Assembly: GCA_038228695.1 (NCBI GenBank) | Contig: JBBRPA010000005.1 | Span: 37,297 to 101,296 of the forward strand | Length of the DNA: 64,000 nt | Reading direction: 5' to 3' | From: DASVRZ01 sp038228695 | GTDB lineage: Bacteria; Verrucomicrobiota; Verrucomicrobiia; Chthoniobacterales; DASVRZ01 | In this document: positions 63,036 through 64,000 of the stretch, piece by piece | Layout: each line of letters opens with the position of its first letter | Position numbering within the stretch: the first letter of the stretch is position 1 | Position numbers and translations under genes: made by a program | The notes under the pieces: generated by a model | Seen by the model: the letters and a program-made list of their open reading frames with translations, nothing else | Databases searched by the model: none | Told to the model about the DNA's origin: nothing

Positions 63036-63940
63036 AAGAGGGAGGTAAGCATTCTACGACTCTCCGCGAGGAATGCCAGAACGAACTCCTGACTCGTCTG
63101 GGACATGCAGGACGGTGGAATACCTTCGAGACAAGGTTTGGCGAAATCCTCCGGTAGAGCCACAATCCTGCTTTGCCACGGTTTCACCAGTTTGGGGTAA
63201 TTGTTGGCAATCAACTCGACCAGAGCCAACGGCGATAGCCCTTTGCGGGCTTGGTCATCTTTGAAAATGCCACCAGTGGCTTTGCGGATGTAACGTGTGA
63301 TTGAGAGCGGGTCATTCAGCATCGCACGCGCACGGTCGTCTAATAGTTCCCGTCCTAACGAAGACCCGTGATCGAATGTCGGGGCAAGGGTTCCTTGGAG
63401 TTTCAACCGCATTTCCTTTTCTCCCGGTGGCGTCAGGACACGCAGCACCATGCCCCAGTTCTCGTGATGCCGGTCGGTGTTGCCAACGAGCGCGTCGAAA
63501 ACCAAGTAGCCGACGATTCGCAGCGAGGCCCACTCGCGAGATTTTTCATCCGGGAAGAATTTCTCGATCGTCTGCACGATGTTCTGGAAATGATGATCCG
63601 CCTGGCCGCGCTGCTTGTCCTTATCGTAGCCGGGGATCGCGCCTGCCAGCAGTTCGTTTGCATGGACTAGAATGTCGCCCTTTTTGAGAAACGTCCTCAC
63701 CGCGCAACCGATGCGACCTTCGTAACGCGCGATGCGCACTTCATGGGTCGGCAGCTTCAGCATCACTGCGATCTCCGAGGCGATTTTCTCTGCCCAATGT
63801 TCTCCGGTATGGGGACGTGCCTGTTTGAACAGCCACATCGTGTTCTCATAACGAAACCAAAACTTCGGCTTACTTCCCATGTCTTCGATCCCGCGCCGCC
63901 AAGCGGGGTCAATTTCGAGAATGGAATCGTCGTCGGACAT
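63032..63940 (-). CDS. HipA-like serine/threonine kinase
   Basis: A 302-residue HipA-like kinase core. K39 in NTMWLFKQARP is the likely ATP lysine, DALVGNTDRHHENWG carries catalytic D156 and N161, and FDHGSSLG carries the metal-binding D190. It lacks the HipA N-terminal subdomain, which instead appears in the next gene. HipA-type kinases phosphorylate targets such as glutamyl- or tryptophanyl-tRNA synthetase and stop growth. No HipB-like HTH gene is in view. It begins 3 bases after the hsdS stop, as part of the restriction locus. I see no clear Ser-rich autophosphorylation loop. Confidence 0.75.
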   Translation of the reverse strand: MSDDDSILEIDPAWRRGIEDMGSKPKFWFRYENTMWLFKQARPHTGEHWAEKIASEIAVMLKLPTHEVRIARYEGRIGCAVRTFLKKGDILVHANELLAGAIPGYDKDKQRGQADHHFQNIVQTIEKFFPDEKSREWASLRIVGYLVFDALVGNTDRHHENWGMVLRVLTPPGEKEMRLKLQGTLAPTFDHGSSLGRELLDDRARAMLNDPLSITRYIRKATGGIFKDDQARKGLSPLALVELIANNYPKLVKPWQSRIVALPEDFAKPCLEGIPPSCMSQTSQEFVLAFLAESRRMLTSLL

Positions 63941-63943
63941 GGC

Positions 63944-64000
63944 TCACAGATTACCGGAAAAAGCTTGGTGCAGGAGCGACTTTTTCAACGCCGCCAGCGC
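63944..64000 (-). CDS. hsdS: Type I restriction specificity subunit, C-terminal end (partial)
   Basis: Only the last 18 codons are inside the window: ALAALKKSLLHQAFSGNL and the TGA at 63946-63944. This is the standard end of HsdS, the subunit that chooses the DNA target of the type I restriction-modification complex. The gene runs in from beyond 64000 and ends 3 bases before the HipA-like kinase start. Its end is duplicated at 62150-62257. Confidence 0.85.
   Translation of the reverse strand, partial: ALAALKKSLLHQAFSGNL
63960..64000 (-). repeat. Direct repeat of hsdS 3' end, copy B
   Basis: The partner of 62163-62205. Together the two copies flank the kinase-HIRAN pair. Confidence 0.8.

Overview
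The window looks like the chromosome of a Gram-negative bacterium with an outer membrane, most likely a member of the Verrucomicrobiota. This is an inference with no marker gene to prove it. It rests on the LPS-type glycosyltransferases and MsbA-like exporter, the type IV pilus genes, HPr kinase paired with HPr and enzyme I but no sugar permease, the rpoA-rplQ pair standing apart from other ribosomal genes, and the frequent lack of Shine-Dalgarno sequences. Most of the window is ordinary housekeeping sequence. Two short accessory patches, at 2.4-4.8 kb and 60.9-64 kb, carry the unusual content.

Layout. 0.26-4.8 kb: polynucleotide phosphorylase followed by three VapC-type toxin-antitoxin modules. 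Two of them lie between the intact pnp 3' end and a second, displaced copy of that 3' end with its terminator. 5-12.3 kb: yajQ, then a type IV pilus/type II secretion-like cluster (pilB, pilT, pilB, pilC, pseudopilin). 12.4-18.5 kb: rpoA, rplQ, pgi, glnD. 18.5-22.8 kb: a translationally coupled ABC exporter with a small partner protein, a metallophosphoesterase and a heptosyltransferase-like gene. 22.8-31 kb, minus strand: two further PilT-type ATPases, a TIM-barrel isomerase, hprK-ptsH, a secreted beta-propeller protein and ptsI. 31-39.5 kb: SWIM/SNF2 helicase, M48 protease, two coupled exported amidohydrolase-like proteins. 39.6-42.8 kb, minus strand: a large secreted astacin-type protease with a beta-helix repeat region. 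43-49.5 kb: carA, an FHA protein, a TerB-ABCG-like fusion transporter, tRNA-Val and a peptidoglycan-binding protein. 49.5-58.5 kb: metH, three envelope sugar/lipid genes and an orphan zinc-binding lipoprotein-like protein.

58.6-64 kb, minus strand, is a type I restriction locus: hsdS (cut by the window edge), a HipA-like kinase, a HipS-like/HIRAN protein, a leftover hsdS 3' end, fic and hsdR. The kinase-HIRAN pair is flanked by two copies of the hsdS 3' end, just as the vapBC pair is flanked by two copies of the pnp 3' end.

The two most interesting observations are that shared architecture, in which a toxin-type module sits between an intact gene and a duplicated copy of its 3' end at two unrelated loci, and the split HipA-like kinase/HIRAN pair embedded in a restriction system together with a self-inhibited Fic protein.
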